This document shows positions 46,944-55,389 of a DNA stretch of 64,000 bases, in pieces. Made by a program: the position numbers and the translations under genes. The notes below the pieces were generated by a model that saw nothing but the letters and a program-made list of their open reading frames with translations, was not told where the DNA came from and made no database searches. How positions within the stretch are numbered: the first letter of the stretch is position 1; each line of letters opens with the position of its first letter. The stretch lies in contig BMQD01000021.1 in NCBI GenBank assembly GCA_014647935.1, forward strand, positions 51,635 to 115,634, written 5' to 3'. The stretch is from Planomonospora parontospora. GTDB taxonomy: Bacteria > Actinomycetota > Actinomycetes > Streptosporangiales > Streptosporangiaceae.

Positions 46944-48041
46944 TCAATCCGTGATCGCCGCGCGCAGGAGCCGGGCCGCCTCCTCGGGCGGGACGTCGTT
47001 CACGAAAGCCCCCATCGCGGACTCCGACCCGGCGAGGTACTTCAGCTTGTCCGGCGCCCGGCGGATGCTGAACAGCTCCAGATGCGCATACGACAGGTCC
47101 CGCCCGACGTTGACCGGCGCCTGATGCCAGGCCGCGACGTACGGCATGGGCACGCCGAACAGCCCGTCCAGCCGGCGCAGCACGCCGGTGTAGAGCGGGC
47201 CGAACGCCGCGCGCTCGGCCCGGTCCAGCCCGCTCAGGTCGGCGACCCGCCGGTGGGGGTAGACGTGCACCTCGAACGGCCAGCGGGCCGCGGCCGGGAC
47301 GAACGCCGTCCAGTGCTCGTTGGCGGCGACCACCCGCACCCCGGCCTCCCGTTCGGCGGCCAGGACGTCGGCGAACAGGTTGCCGCCGGTCCGCTCCCGG
47401 TGGCGCTCGGCGGCCCGCAGGGTCAGCTTCGTGCGCGGGGTGACGTAGGGGTAGGCGTAGATCTGGCCGTGCGGGTGGGCCAGGGTGATGCCGATCTCCG
47501 CTCCCCGGTTCTCGAAGCAGAACACCTGCTCCACGCCGGGGATCGCGGACAGCTCCGCGGTGCGGTCGATCCAGGCCTCCATGACCAGCTCGACCTGTGC
47601 GGGGGAGAGCGAGGAGAAGGACGAGTCGTGGTCGGAGGTGAAGCAGACCACCTCGCAGCGGCCCAGACCCGGGCGGGTCCCGCCGATCACGCCCGCCCCG
47701 GCGTGGCCGCCGGGATCATCGTGGGTGCCGGGGGGAGTGGAGAACGAGGGGAAGCGGTTCTCGAAGACGACGACGTCGTAGGAGGAGGCGGGGATCTCGG
47801 AGAGGCGGCCGGGGGCCGACGGGCAGAGCGGGCACTGGTCGGCGGGGGGCAGGAAGGTCCGGCTCTGCCGGTGCCCCGCGATCGCGATCCACTCCTCGGT
47901 CAGCGGGTCGTAGCGCAGCTCCGAGGGAGCCGGGCGGGGCGGCAGCTCGCGCTCGTCGACGGCGCCGCGGTCCATGTCGTCGTACCGGTCGAAGTAGAAC
48001 AGCTCCCGGCCGTCGGCCAGGTGGGTGAGGGTGCGCTTCAC
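46944..48041 (-). CDS. galT: Galactose-1-phosphate uridylyltransferase
   Basis: 365 aa. Active-site HPHGQIYAYPY and N-terminal zinc-type CPLCPS identify GalT of the Leloir pathway. GTG 48041 overlaps the deoR stop (GTGA). No galK or galE is adjacent. Confidence 0.93.
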   Translation of the reverse strand: MKRTLTHLADGRELFYFDRYDDMDRGAVDERELPPRPAPSELRYDPLTEEWIAIAGHRQSRTFLPPADQCPLCPSAPGRLSEIPASSYDVVVFENRFPSFSTPPGTHDDPGGHAGAGVIGGTRPGLGRCEVVCFTSDHDSSFSSLSPAQVELVMEAWIDRTAELSAIPGVEQVFCFENRGAEIGITLAHPHGQIYAYPYVTPRTKLTLRAAERHRERTGGNLFADVLAAEREAGVRVVAANEHWTAFVPAAARWPFEVHVYPHRRVADLSGLDRAERAAFGPLYTGVLRRLDGLFGVPMPYVAAWHQAPVNVGRDLSYAHLELFSIRRAPDKLKYLAGSESAMGAFVNDVPPEEAARLLRAAITD

Positions 48042-48838
48042 CGGCCCGCCACCTGCCTGTCCTGCTCCGGTTCGGCGATGACGAGCTCGCCCGCCTGGGC
48101 GGAGATCTCCTCGCGGGCCTCCTGGGGCAGCCCGGGGTCGCTGATGACGACGTGCGCCTCGGACAGGCGGGCGATGGTGCTGATCCCGACCGTGCCCCAC
48201 TTGGTGTGGTCGGCGGGCACGACCAGGCGGTGCGCGGAGGCGACCAGCTCGCGGTCGGTCTCGGCCTCCAGGAGGTTGGGCGTGGTGAACCCGGCGCGGG
48301 AGCTCATGCCGTGCACCCCGAGGAAGAGGGTGTCCACGTGCAGCCCGCGGATCGCGGCGACCGCGACCGGTCCGACCAGCGCGTCGGAGGGGGTGCGCAC
48401 GCCACCGGTCAGCACGACCGTGCGGTCGGCGCGGGGCGAGCGGTGGAAGACGTCGGCGATCCGGACCGAGTTGGTGATGACCGTCAGCTCGGGGACGTCG
48501 GTGACGAAGTGGGCCAGCGTCCAGGTCGTGGTGCCCGCGGAGAGCGCGATGGCGGTGCCGGGCCGGACGAGCCGGGCCGCCTGCCGGGCGATCGCCTCCT
48601 TCTCCGGCTGCTGGCGGGCCGACTTGGCGGCGAACCCGGGCTCCTCGGTCGATCCGGGGCCGGCGGCGGTGGCCCCGCCGTGGACCTTCTCCAGCAGGCC
48701 GCGCTCGGCGAGGACCTCCAGGTCCCGGCGGATCGTCATGTCGGACACGCCGAGCTCCCGGACGAGATCGGCGACGCGGACGCCGCCGCTGCTGCGCACC
48801 CGCTCCAGAATCGCCTGCTGCCGCTGTTGGGCGAGCAT
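48038..48838 (-). CDS. DeoR-family sugar-responsive repressor
   Basis: 266 aa. DeoR helix-turn-helix at the start (RVADLVRELGVSDMTIRRDLEVL) and the sugar-phosphate-binding fold behind (SAGTTTWTLAHFV, VLTGGVRTPSDALVGP). Operon with galT by GTGA overlap, so the effector may be a galactose derivative; inference. Confidence 0.93.
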   Translation of the reverse strand: MLAQQRQQAILERVRSSGGVRVADLVRELGVSDMTIRRDLEVLAERGLLEKVHGGATAAGPGSTEEPGFAAKSARQQPEKEAIARQAARLVRPGTAIALSAGTTTWTLAHFVTDVPELTVITNSVRIADVFHRSPRADRTVVLTGGVRTPSDALVGPVAVAAIRGLHVDTLFLGVHGMSSRAGFTTPNLLEAETDRELVASAHRLVVPADHTKWGTVGISTIARLSEAHVVISDPGLPQEAREEISAQAGELVIAEPEQDRQVAGR

Positions 48839-48844
48839 TGACCC

Positions 48845-48880
48845 ACTCCTTAATCAAACAACTTCCATCAAATTACCACA
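48845..48880 (-). promoter_or_regulatory. Putative DeoR operator
   Basis: AT-rich stretch with ATCAAA at 48853-48858 and 48867-48872 (14-nt period; TTTGAT in the minus-strand orientation), just upstream of the deoR start. Such direct repeats suit autoregulation. Confidence 0.45.
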
Positions 48881-48920
48881 TTGCAACGCAGGGAAGATGT
48901 GCGTTTGTGCTGGATAATCC

Positions 48921-49526
48921 TCACAAGCAGGCGATTTCCCCTCGCATGTTCTCCCGGGCGGCTCCCTCCCACACTGAGGCGCCCGCGCTGTGGAAGATCG
49001 CCGGAAGGTCCAGCAGGGAGCGCAGCACGGCCGCCCGCCCGGTCCGGAACGCCTCGTCCGGGACGAAGGCGTACTCCTCGCGCACGGCCGCCGCGTAGGC
49101 GGCGTAGACCTCCGGGGGCGCGGCCAGGATCGCCAGGTCGGCGTCGCACAGCACGGCCCCGTCCGCGTCCCCGGACTCGGGGGCGTGGGTGACGGTGAGC
49201 CTGACCAGGCGGGCCACCGCGGCGACCGCCGGGGACGGCAGCCCCAGCTCGGGCAGGGCCCGCTCGGCCATCCGGGCGCTGCGCTCCTCGTTGTCGCCGC
49301 GCTGCGGATCGTAGACGGCATCGTGGAACCAGGCCGCGAGCCGTACCAGGTCGGGGTCTCCGGCGTGCCCGGCCAGCGCGTCGACGTGGTCGAGCACCGC
49401 CTCCAGATGGGCGGTGGTGTGGTATCTGCGGTGCGGCTCGCCGTACCGGGCGATCAGGTCCGCACCGAGCCGGTCGGCTCCGGGGCCGGTCAGGGCGCGC
49501 CAGCGGGCCATCAGGTGAGAGCTCAT
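48921..49526 (-). CDS. HD-domain metal-dependent phosphohydrolase
   Basis: 201 aa. RYHTTAHLEAVLDHV and AAWFHDAVYD provide the His and HD metal ligands of the predicted metal-dependent HD phosphohydrolase family (COG4339). Substrate unknown. Same strand as the deoR-galT operon, upstream of it. Confidence 0.9.
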   Translation of the reverse strand: MSSHLMARWRALTGPGADRLGADLIARYGEPHRRYHTTAHLEAVLDHVDALAGHAGDPDLVRLAAWFHDAVYDPQRGDNEERSARMAERALPELGLPSPAVAAVARLVRLTVTHAPESGDADGAVLCDADLAILAAPPEVYAAYAAAVREEYAFVPDEAFRTGRAAVLRSLLDLPAIFHSAGASVWEGAARENMRGEIACL

Positions 49527-49639
49527 GCCCGGACTCTAGGGGCGGCCGCCGGACGGCCTGCGACTTGGGCCTTGTACGGCGTGCGTTCCCGGGGGACGGT
49601 GGAGGCCGGACCCGGATCCACGGACGGAGGCGGTCGCAC

Positions 49640-49717
49640 ATGGCCAGACGGGCGCGCAAGGCGCGGGCGAGGAAGAAGCGGAAGGCCAACCACGGCAAGC
49701 GGCCCGCGGCGCGGTAG
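49640..49717 (+). CDS. Actinobacterial ribosomal protein bL37
   Basis: A 25-codon frame: MARRARKARARKK followed by RKANHGKRPAAR. The end ANHGKRP matches bL37, the very small 50S protein first seen in mycobacterial ribosome structures (a 24-aa chain that ends ANHGKRPN). CGGAGG lies about 9 nt upstream. It is on the strand opposite to its neighbours and too short for usual gene finders. Confidence 0.85.
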   Translation: MARRARKARARKKRKANHGKRPAAR

Positions 49718-49804
49718 CGCGCCGCGCCCGGTGCCCCGTCGCGGACCCGGTGCTTCCGCAGGGCGCTGCGCTCCCGCCGGGGCCGTCTCCGGGCACGGCG
49801 GGCC

Positions 49805-50374
49805 TCAGCCGGCGCGGCCCCAGGCGGCGAGCAGCCTGGCCTGCAGGCCGGTGCCCGCGGGCACCGGGTGCGGATCACCCATGACGCCCGCCTGCCGGTA
49901 GTCGTCCCCGGCGTCGGCGAACCAGGCCGCGCAGGCCTCGACCAGCTCGGGGTCGAGCCGCTCGTCCGCGCCGATCGCCCGGGCCAGGTCCCAGGTGTGG
50001 ATGAGCGCGTCGGCGAACAGCTCGGTGATGTACTCCGCGCCGGGCACGTCGCCGAACGAGAGCCGGACGACGGCCGTCAGGGAACCGCCCTCACCCGTCG
50101 CCTGGACGGCGGCGGCGGCCGAGGAGTCGAAGGCCTTCAGCGGGTCGTCGCCGAGCAGGTCGCCGTCGAAGGCGCCGCCGATCTCCGCGGCGCTCCGCCC
50201 GGCGAACAGTTCGGGCACGCACAGGCTCTCGCTCACCACGTGGTTGACCAGGGTGCGGACGTCCCAGCCCGCGCACGGCGTCGGGTTCTCCCACTGCCCG
50301 GGTGCGATCCGGTGGACGAGGGCGCCGAAGCCGTCCAGTGCCCGCCGGTAGGCCTCCCGGATGTCGATGGTCAT
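49805..50374 (-). CDS. DinB-like TIGR03086-family metal-binding protein
   Basis: 189 aa. NPTPCAGWDVRTLVNHVV and ADALIHTWDLARAIG are hallmarks of the TIGR03086/maleylpyruvate-isomerase-like mycothiol-associated family with His metal ligands. Function not established. GGGAGGG is 6 nt before ATG 50374. Confidence 0.87.
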   Translation of the reverse strand: MTIDIREAYRRALDGFGALVHRIAPGQWENPTPCAGWDVRTLVNHVVSESLCVPELFAGRSAAEIGGAFDGDLLGDDPLKAFDSSAAAAVQATGEGGSLTAVVRLSFGDVPGAEYITELFADALIHTWDLARAIGADERLDPELVEACAAWFADAGDDYRQAGVMGDPHPVPAGTGLQARLLAAWGRAG

Positions 50375-50535
50375 GTGCTGCCCTCCCGAATCATCGATTC
50401 GACCGTAACCCGTGGAGCGCCAGTAGTCAGCGCACCCGTCGGGCATGACCGGACGGGCGCTCCGGGTCCCGGGCAGGGGGCCGTACCGCGGTCGTCACGC
50501 GGCCCGCGTCCGGCGCCGGGTGTCCTGGAGCGGCG

Positions 50536-52296
50536 CTAGAGCAGCTTCTGCTCCACCCAGACGATCTTCCCCTGGGGCGTCGGGCGGGTCCCCCAGCGGT
50601 GGGCCATCCAGTTGATGAGCTGCAGGCCGCGGCCGCTGTCGTCGGTGCCCGCGGCCTCCCGCATGACCGGCATCGAGGGCGAGCGGTCGGCCACCTCGCA
50701 GACCAGGCTCGGACCGCGCAGCAGCCGGAGCCCGACGGGCCCCGCACCGTGCCGGACCGCGTTGGTGACCAGCTCGCTCACCATGAGCTCGGTGCCGTCG
50801 GAGACGGAATCCAGCCCCCACTCGGAGAGCGTGGCGCGGACGAAGCCGCGCGCCTTCGCCGCCGAACGGGTGTCCGGCGGGAGCGCGAGCACGGCGACCT
50901 CGTTCTCGGACAGCTCGCGCACCCGGGCCAGCAGGAGCGCGATGTCGTCGCGTTCGTGTCCCGGCCGCTGGGCGCCGATCGTGAGGTCGCAGACCTCCTC
51001 CAGGTCCTTGCCCAGCCCTTCGCCCCGGCCGGAGAGCAGCTGCCGCAGCGCGCCGATGCCCTCGTCGATGTCGCGGTCGCGGCTCTCCACCAGGCCGTCG
51101 GTGTAGAGGGCGAGCACGGAGCCGTGCGGCAGGGTGAGCGAGGCGGTCTCGACCGGGTCGTTGCCGATGCCGAGCGGGAGGCCCGCGGGTACCTCGACGA
51201 CCTCCGTCGTGCCGTCCGGGTGCGCCAGGACCGGAGGCACGTGCCCGGCGCGGGCGATCGTGCAGAGCCGGGTGACCGGATCGTAGGTGGCGTAGACGCA
51301 CGTCGCGATCTGGCTGCCGTCCAGGTCCTGGCTCATCCGGTTGAGCCGGAACAGCACCTCGCCGGGGCTCAGGTCCAGGCTGGCCAGCGTGCGGGCCGCC
51401 ACCCGGAGCTGGCCCATCGTGGCGGCGGCCCGGGTACCGTGCCCCATCACGTCGCCGACCACCAGGGCGACCCGGCACCCCGGCAGCGGGATCACGTCGT
51501 ACCAGTCGCCGCCGACGCCCGCCAGGTCGCTCGCCGGCAGGTAGCGGGAGGCGATGGACAGGCCGAGGGGCTGGTAGAGGTCGGAGGGGAGCAGGCTGCT
51601 CTGCAGGGTCAGCGCGGTCCGGCGCTCGTGGCCGTAGAGCCGGGCGTTGTCCAGGCAGATCGCGGTCCTGGCCGCGAGTTCCTCGCCGAGCGCCACGTCC
51701 TGCTCGTCGAAGGGGTCGCTGTCCGGCCGGCGGGTGTAGACGACGAAGCCCAGCACCCGGCCGCGCGCCTTCAACGGCACCACCAGGAACGAGCTGTCCT
51801 CCAGCACCCTGGTCACCTCGTCGCGCTTCCAGGCGCGGCCGATCTCCCGCGCGGTGCGGGCGCCCAGCCGGGGGTACAGGATCGGGTTGCCGGTGGCCAT
51901 CACCTTGGCGTACGGCGTCCAGGCGTCGTAGACGGTGACCTCGTCCACCGGGAAGGCCCGGGCGTACTCCCCGGGGACGGCGGACGCCACGCCGACCGCG
52001 AGACGCCGGACCAGCGCCGAGCCGTCGGTGCTGCGGTGCGGGAACTCGCCGTCGGTGACGAGCCGGTCCTGCACCAGGATGCCGGCCGCGTCGGCGAAGC
52101 GCGGCACGGCGACCTCCATCAGCTCCCGGCCCGTCTCGAACATGTCCAAGGTGGTGCCGATGCGCTTGCTGGCGGCGTTGAGCAGCGAGAAGCGCTCGTG
52201 CACGGAGGCCGGGCTGCCCATCCGGACCTCGCCCGTCGCGGGGGTCTTGGTCACGAAGCGGTGGTCGGCCCGCTCCGCCGGGGCGTCGGTGCTCAT
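50536..52296 (-). CDS. GAF-PP2C-HATPase regulator of partner switching
   Basis: 586 aa with three modules: a GAF sensor (about residues 30-190), a SpoIIE/RsbU PP2C phosphatase (AGVGGDWYDV, VGDVMGHGTRAA, LYTDGLVESRD), and a C-terminal RsbW-like kinase (ELVTNAVRHGAG, GRGLQLINW). One protein therefore carries both phosphatase and anti-sigma kinase. Typical of streptomycete sigma-B-like networks. ATG 52296 overlaps the stop of a 38-aa frame (ATGA). Confidence 0.92.
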   Translation of the reverse strand: MSTDAPAERADHRFVTKTPATGEVRMGSPASVHERFSLLNAASKRIGTTLDMFETGRELMEVAVPRFADAAGILVQDRLVTDGEFPHRSTDGSALVRRLAVGVASAVPGEYARAFPVDEVTVYDAWTPYAKVMATGNPILYPRLGARTAREIGRAWKRDEVTRVLEDSSFLVVPLKARGRVLGFVVYTRRPDSDPFDEQDVALGEELAARTAICLDNARLYGHERRTALTLQSSLLPSDLYQPLGLSIASRYLPASDLAGVGGDWYDVIPLPGCRVALVVGDVMGHGTRAAATMGQLRVAARTLASLDLSPGEVLFRLNRMSQDLDGSQIATCVYATYDPVTRLCTIARAGHVPPVLAHPDGTTEVVEVPAGLPLGIGNDPVETASLTLPHGSVLALYTDGLVESRDRDIDEGIGALRQLLSGRGEGLGKDLEEVCDLTIGAQRPGHERDDIALLLARVRELSENEVAVLALPPDTRSAAKARGFVRATLSEWGLDSVSDGTELMVSELVTNAVRHGAGPVGLRLLRGPSLVCEVADRSPSMPVMREAAGTDDSGRGLQLINWMAHRWGTRPTPQGKIVWVEQKLL

Positions 52297-52409
52297 TCGT
52301 CCCACCGCGGCTCGGGAACGAAGGAACCACCGGTGCCGGGCACGTTCTCGATGGAGATCGCGTGCAGGAAGGACTTGAACGGCACCCGGACCTGGTCGCT
52401 CTCCGTCAC
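52293..52409 (-). CDS. Small unknown protein (38 aa) coupled to the SpoIIE-type regulator
   Basis: GTG 52409 has GGGAGGG 4-5 nt upstream; TGA overlaps the regulator's ATG as ATGA. By hand count about 33 of 37 codons after the start end in G or C. The product starts MTESDQVRVPFKSFLH and ends FVPEPRWDE: acidic, soluble, no domain known to me. The regulator's own SD is weak, so this frame may set its translation, encode a signalling peptide, or both. Confidence 0.6.
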   Translation of the reverse strand: MTESDQVRVPFKSFLHAISIENVPGTGGSFVPEPRWDE

Positions 52410-52550
52410 ACGTCCCTCCCGTGTGCTTGACTCCGGCTCGGGCCAAGCGTAAAGAATGATCTACGATGGAGTCTCATGTTTACCTGAGAAACCGCCGGAT
52501 GTCTCGTCCGGGTCCGGGGACGCGCCGGAAGGCGCGGCCGGTCTCCGCTC

Positions 52551-53909
52551 TCAGGTGACGGGCAGCTCCTCCAGCGCGGTGTCGATGCGCTCCTGCGGCA
52601 GCGCGAAGTCCTCCATCTCCCCCGCCAGGTGGCGGTCGTAGGCGTTCAGGTCGAAGTGCCCGTGCCCGCACAGCGCGGTCAGGATGACCTTCGGCTCGCC
52701 GGTCTCCCGGCAGCGCAGCGCCTCGGCGACGGTCTCGGCCAGCGCGTGCGTCGGCTCGGGGGCGGGGACGATCCCCTCGGTCCTGGCGAAGCGCAGGCCC
52801 GCCTCGAAGCACTCGGTCTGCCCCTTGGCCACCGCCTCGAACAGGCCCAGTTCGTACAGGTGCGAGATCAGCGGGGACATGCCGTGGTAGCGCAGCCCGC
52901 CCGCGTGGATCGGGTCGGGCACGAAGCCGTGGCCGAGCGTGTGCATCTTCAGCAGCGGGGTGAGCCCCGCGGCGTCACCGAAGTCGTAGGCGTAGACGCC
53001 CCGGGTCAGTGACGGGCAGGCCTCGGGCTCCACCGCGCGGATCACCGGGTCCATCCGCCCGGCCAGCTTCTCCCTCAGGAACGGGAAGACGAGCCCGGCG
53101 AAGTTGGAGCCGCCGCCGGTGCAGCCGACGATCAGGTCGGGCACCTCGCCGAACGCCGCCAGCTGCTCGATCGCCTCCTCGCCGATGACCGTCTGGTGGA
53201 GCAGCACGTGGTTGAGCACGCTGCCCAGGGCGTACCGGGTGTCGGCGGCGGCCGCGGCCACCTCGACGGCCTCGCTGATCGCGATGCCCAGGCTGCCGGG
53301 GGAGTCCGGGTCCTCGGCCAGGATCTTGCTGCCCGAGACGGTCTCCGGTGACGGGCTCGCGTGCACGGTCGCGCCGTACACCCGCATGAGGGACCGGCGG
53401 TGCGGTTTCTGGTCGTAGGAGGCGCGGACCATCCAGACCTCGCACTCGAGGCCGTACTGCGCGCAGGCGAACGCCAGGGACGAGCCCCACTGCCCGGCGC
53501 CGGTCTCGGTGGTGAGCCGGCGGACCCCCTCGCGGGCGTTGTAGTACGCCTGGGGGACGGCGGTGTTGGGCTTGTGGGAGCCGGACGGGGAGCCGCCCTC
53601 GTACTTGTAGTAGATCCGGGCCGGGGTGCCGAGCGAGCGTTCGAGCCGCCGGGCGCGGATCAGCGGCGTCGGCCGCCAGAGCCGGTAGACGTCGCGGACG
53701 CCGTCCGGGATGGGGACGAAGCGGTCGGTGCAGACCTCCTGGCCGATCAGCTCCGCCGGGAAGAGCGGGGCCAGATCGTCGGGACCGACCGGCTGGCGCG
53801 TGCCGGGGTGCAGGGGCGGCGGGGGAGGGGCCGGGAGATCGGCCAGGATGTTGTACCAGTTGCGCGGGATGCGGGACTCGTCGAGCAGCACGCGGGTGGC
53901 CTCGGACAC
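52551..53909 (-). CDS. trpB2: TrpB2-type tryptophan synthase beta-like protein
   Basis: 452 aa. PLP-binding Lys in [13 protein letters not shown], glycine-rich phosphate loop in [13 protein letters not shown]; length and the insertion-rich N-terminus match the TrpB2 group, not the usual TrpB (about 400 aa, next to trpA). TrpB2 makes tryptophan from indole and serine or O-phosphoserine. GTG 53909 with GGAGG at spacing 6 is preferred over a GTG at 53948. No trpA nearby. Confidence 0.9.
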   Translation of the reverse strand: MSEATRVLLDESRIPRNWYNILADLPAPPPPPLHPGTRQPVGPDDLAPLFPAELIGQEVCTDRFVPIPDGVRDVYRLWRPTPLIRARRLERSLGTPARIYYKYEGGSPSGSHKPNTAVPQAYYNAREGVRRLTTETGAGQWGSSLAFACAQYGLECEVWMVRASYDQKPHRRSLMRVYGATVHASPSPETVSGSKILAEDPDSPGSLGIAISEAVEVAAAAADTRYALGSVLNHVLLHQTVIGEEAIEQLAAFGEVPDLIVGCTGGGSNFAGLVFPFLREKLAGRMDPVIRAVEPEACPSLTRGVYAYDFGDAAGLTPLLKMHTLGHGFVPDPIHAGGLRYHGMSPLISHLYELGLFEAVAKGQTECFEAGLRFARTEGIVPAPEPTHALAETVAEALRCRETGEPKVILTALCGHGHFDLNAYDRHLAGEMEDFALPQERIDTALEELPVT

Positions 53910-54049
53910 GGTTCGCCTCCAGGGGTCGCTGCTCTCAGTGTCGTTCACCTCACCCGCCGTGGTCCACGCGTTTCCCTTTTGTCCTTCGAGGATGCACCGC
54001 GCCTCTTCTTCCCCCGGTACGGCGCCCGCCGCGGACGTACGCTGGATCC

Positions 54050-54199
54050 GTGGAGACAGAGAAGCACTGGAGGCGGCTCCCCGAGAGGGTGCTGCCCGAG
54101 GAGACGGTCGAGGCCCATCCGGCGGAGGAGGTCCCGGACACCGCGTTCGTCGAGGACCTCCGCTTCAAGCAGTGGCTGAGCGGTCCGGCGAGCGGCTGA
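54050..54199 (+). CDS. Small unknown protein (49 aa), leaderless
   Basis: Starts [18 protein letters not shown] and ends [18 protein letters not shown]; acidic, with a helical tail. TACGCT (54038-54043) lies 6 nt before GTG 54050 and no SD is present. Only three codons end in A or T by hand count. Divergent from trpB2. Function unknown. Confidence 0.65.
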   Translation: METEKHWRRLPERVLPEETVEAHPAEEVPDTAFVEDLRFKQWLSGPASG

Positions 54200-54270
54200 C
54201 CGGCCGGCGGGCGGGCCGGTGTGAGAGATCCGGGCGGACCGATGTGAGAGATCGGAGAATTCGCCGGGAA

Positions 54271-54316
54271 GAAGAAGGGCCAGGTCTCCGGTTACCCGGT
54301 GACCTGGCCCTTCTTC
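54271..54316. terminator. Strong bidirectional terminator
   Basis: Perfect 16-bp stem (54271-54286 with 54301-54316), 14-nt loop. Serves the 49-aa gene on the plus strand and tRNA-Gly on the minus strand. Confidence 0.75.
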
Positions 54317-54321
54317 GTGAG

Positions 54322-54392
54322 AGCGGACGACGGGAATCGAACCCGCGTAGCCAGTTTGGAAGACTGGGGCTCTACCATTGAGCTACGTCCGC
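54322..54392 (-). tRNA. tRNA-Gly (TCC)
   Basis: Cloverleaf intact: acceptor GCGGACG/CGTCCGC, D arm with GCTC/GAGC, anticodon arm CCAGT-CTTCCAA-ACTGG giving anticodon TCC, T loop TTCGATT, discriminator T as in other Gly tRNAs. No encoded CCA. Confidence 0.95.
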
Positions 54393-54480
54393 GCGATCCG
54401 GTGTTGGTCTGGTCTAGACTTCATCCGGTCGTCAGGGCGTAATCGTACCGGAGATCCGGACCGTGCGCGTACCCGACCGC

Positions 54481-54554
54481 CGGGGTGTGGCGCAGCTTGG
54501 TAGCGCACCTGCTTTGGGAGCAGGGGGCCGCAGGTTCAAATCCTGTCACCCCGA
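54481..54554 (+). tRNA. tRNA-Pro (TGG)
   Basis: Acceptor CGGGGTG/CACCCCG, anticodon arm CCTGC-TTTGGGA-GCAGG giving anticodon TGG, T loop TTCAAAT, discriminator A. No encoded CCA. Transcribed divergently from tRNA-Gly. Confidence 0.95.
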
Positions 54555-54638
54555 CATCGACCGGGCGCCGGTTCCGACCGGCGCCCGGCTCTCGTCTCCT
54601 CCGGGGTTCTTCTTTCCTCCGGACCGTGCGGCCGGCGC

Positions 54639-55145
54639 TCAGACGGTGCCGCTGAAGAGGGCCCAGACGGCCTTGCCGCCGCGGGAGAGGTGGTCCCAGC
54701 CCCAGTAGCGGCTGTAGGTCTCCACGATGTAGAGTCCGCGGCCGTTCTCGGAGACGAAGTCCGGCTCCTTCGGGACGGGCGGGGTGTCGCTGGGGTCGGC
54801 CACGGCGAGGAGCACGTGGGGCGAGAGCCGCAGCAGCATCAGGGTGATCGGCGCCTCGGACCGATCGGACGGGCACAGAGCGTAGCGAACGGCGTTGGTG
54901 ACGAGTTCCGAAACCACTAACGCGGCGTCGTCGCTGAGCTCGGACAGCCCCCAGTCGTCCAGCGTGGAGCGGGTCACGTCCCGGGCGGTCTTCACGGAGT
55001 CGGCCTGACGGGGGAGCGGGCAGGCCGCCGAGTCCGAGCGGTCGGCCGCGAGCAGCTCATCGAAGCCGATCTCACGAGTCGCCTGCAGGCAGGCGGCAGC
55101 CGATCGTGGCTCCTCCACCATCCTGCCGGTACCTCCCGCTGTCAT
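54639..55145 (-). CDS. RsbW-like ATP-binding protein (HATPase)
   Basis: 168 aa, one histidine-kinase-type ATPase domain: N box ELVTNAVRYA, G1 VADPSD, G2 NGRGLYIVETYS. Anti-sigma or sensor-like serine kinase found in large numbers in streptomycetes. Divergent from the Xre-DUF5753 gene, from which it is separated by a TGCA-rich region. ATG 55145 has GGAGAG at spacing 6; TATAGT (55188-55193, minus strand) is a likely -10. Confidence 0.88.
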   Translation of the reverse strand: MTAGGTGRMVEEPRSAAACLQATREIGFDELLAADRSDSAACPLPRQADSVKTARDVTRSTLDDWGLSELSDDAALVVSELVTNAVRYALCPSDRSEAPITLMLLRLSPHVLLAVADPSDTPPVPKEPDFVSENGRGLYIVETYSRYWGWDHLSRGGKAVWALFSGTV

Positions 55146-55184
55146 CGTGAGCTCTCCGCGCCGGTTGAGAGTTTTCAAAGCTTG

Positions 55185-55293
55185 TGCACTATAAGCCCAA
55201 TATGCACCAAGCCATCATGAGTCACGCGGGCGGGTCCTGCAAGACCCAAATGCACGTGCAGTTGCAGCGTGCAGCGGCATGTGCGTTTAAGGT
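55185..55293. promoter_or_regulatory. Divergent control region with TGCA cluster
   Basis: Seven TGCA tetramers fall between 55185 and 55273, with -10-like TATAGT on the minus strand (55188-55193) and TAAGGT on the plus strand (55288-55293). Likely operators for the Xre protein. Confidence 0.6.
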
Positions 55294-55389
55294 ACAAGGC
55301 TGACTAATAGGGCGCACGCCCAAGGCCTTGTCATAACGGCCGGAAGTGGTGACACTGTGTGCGCTGGCCCAAGTGAATAGGGAGGCGAA

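Noticed and set aside
54322-54554. tRNA pair as an integration site
   Set aside because: No integrase, excisionase or repeated 3' tRNA end nearby, and flanking genes are ordinary.
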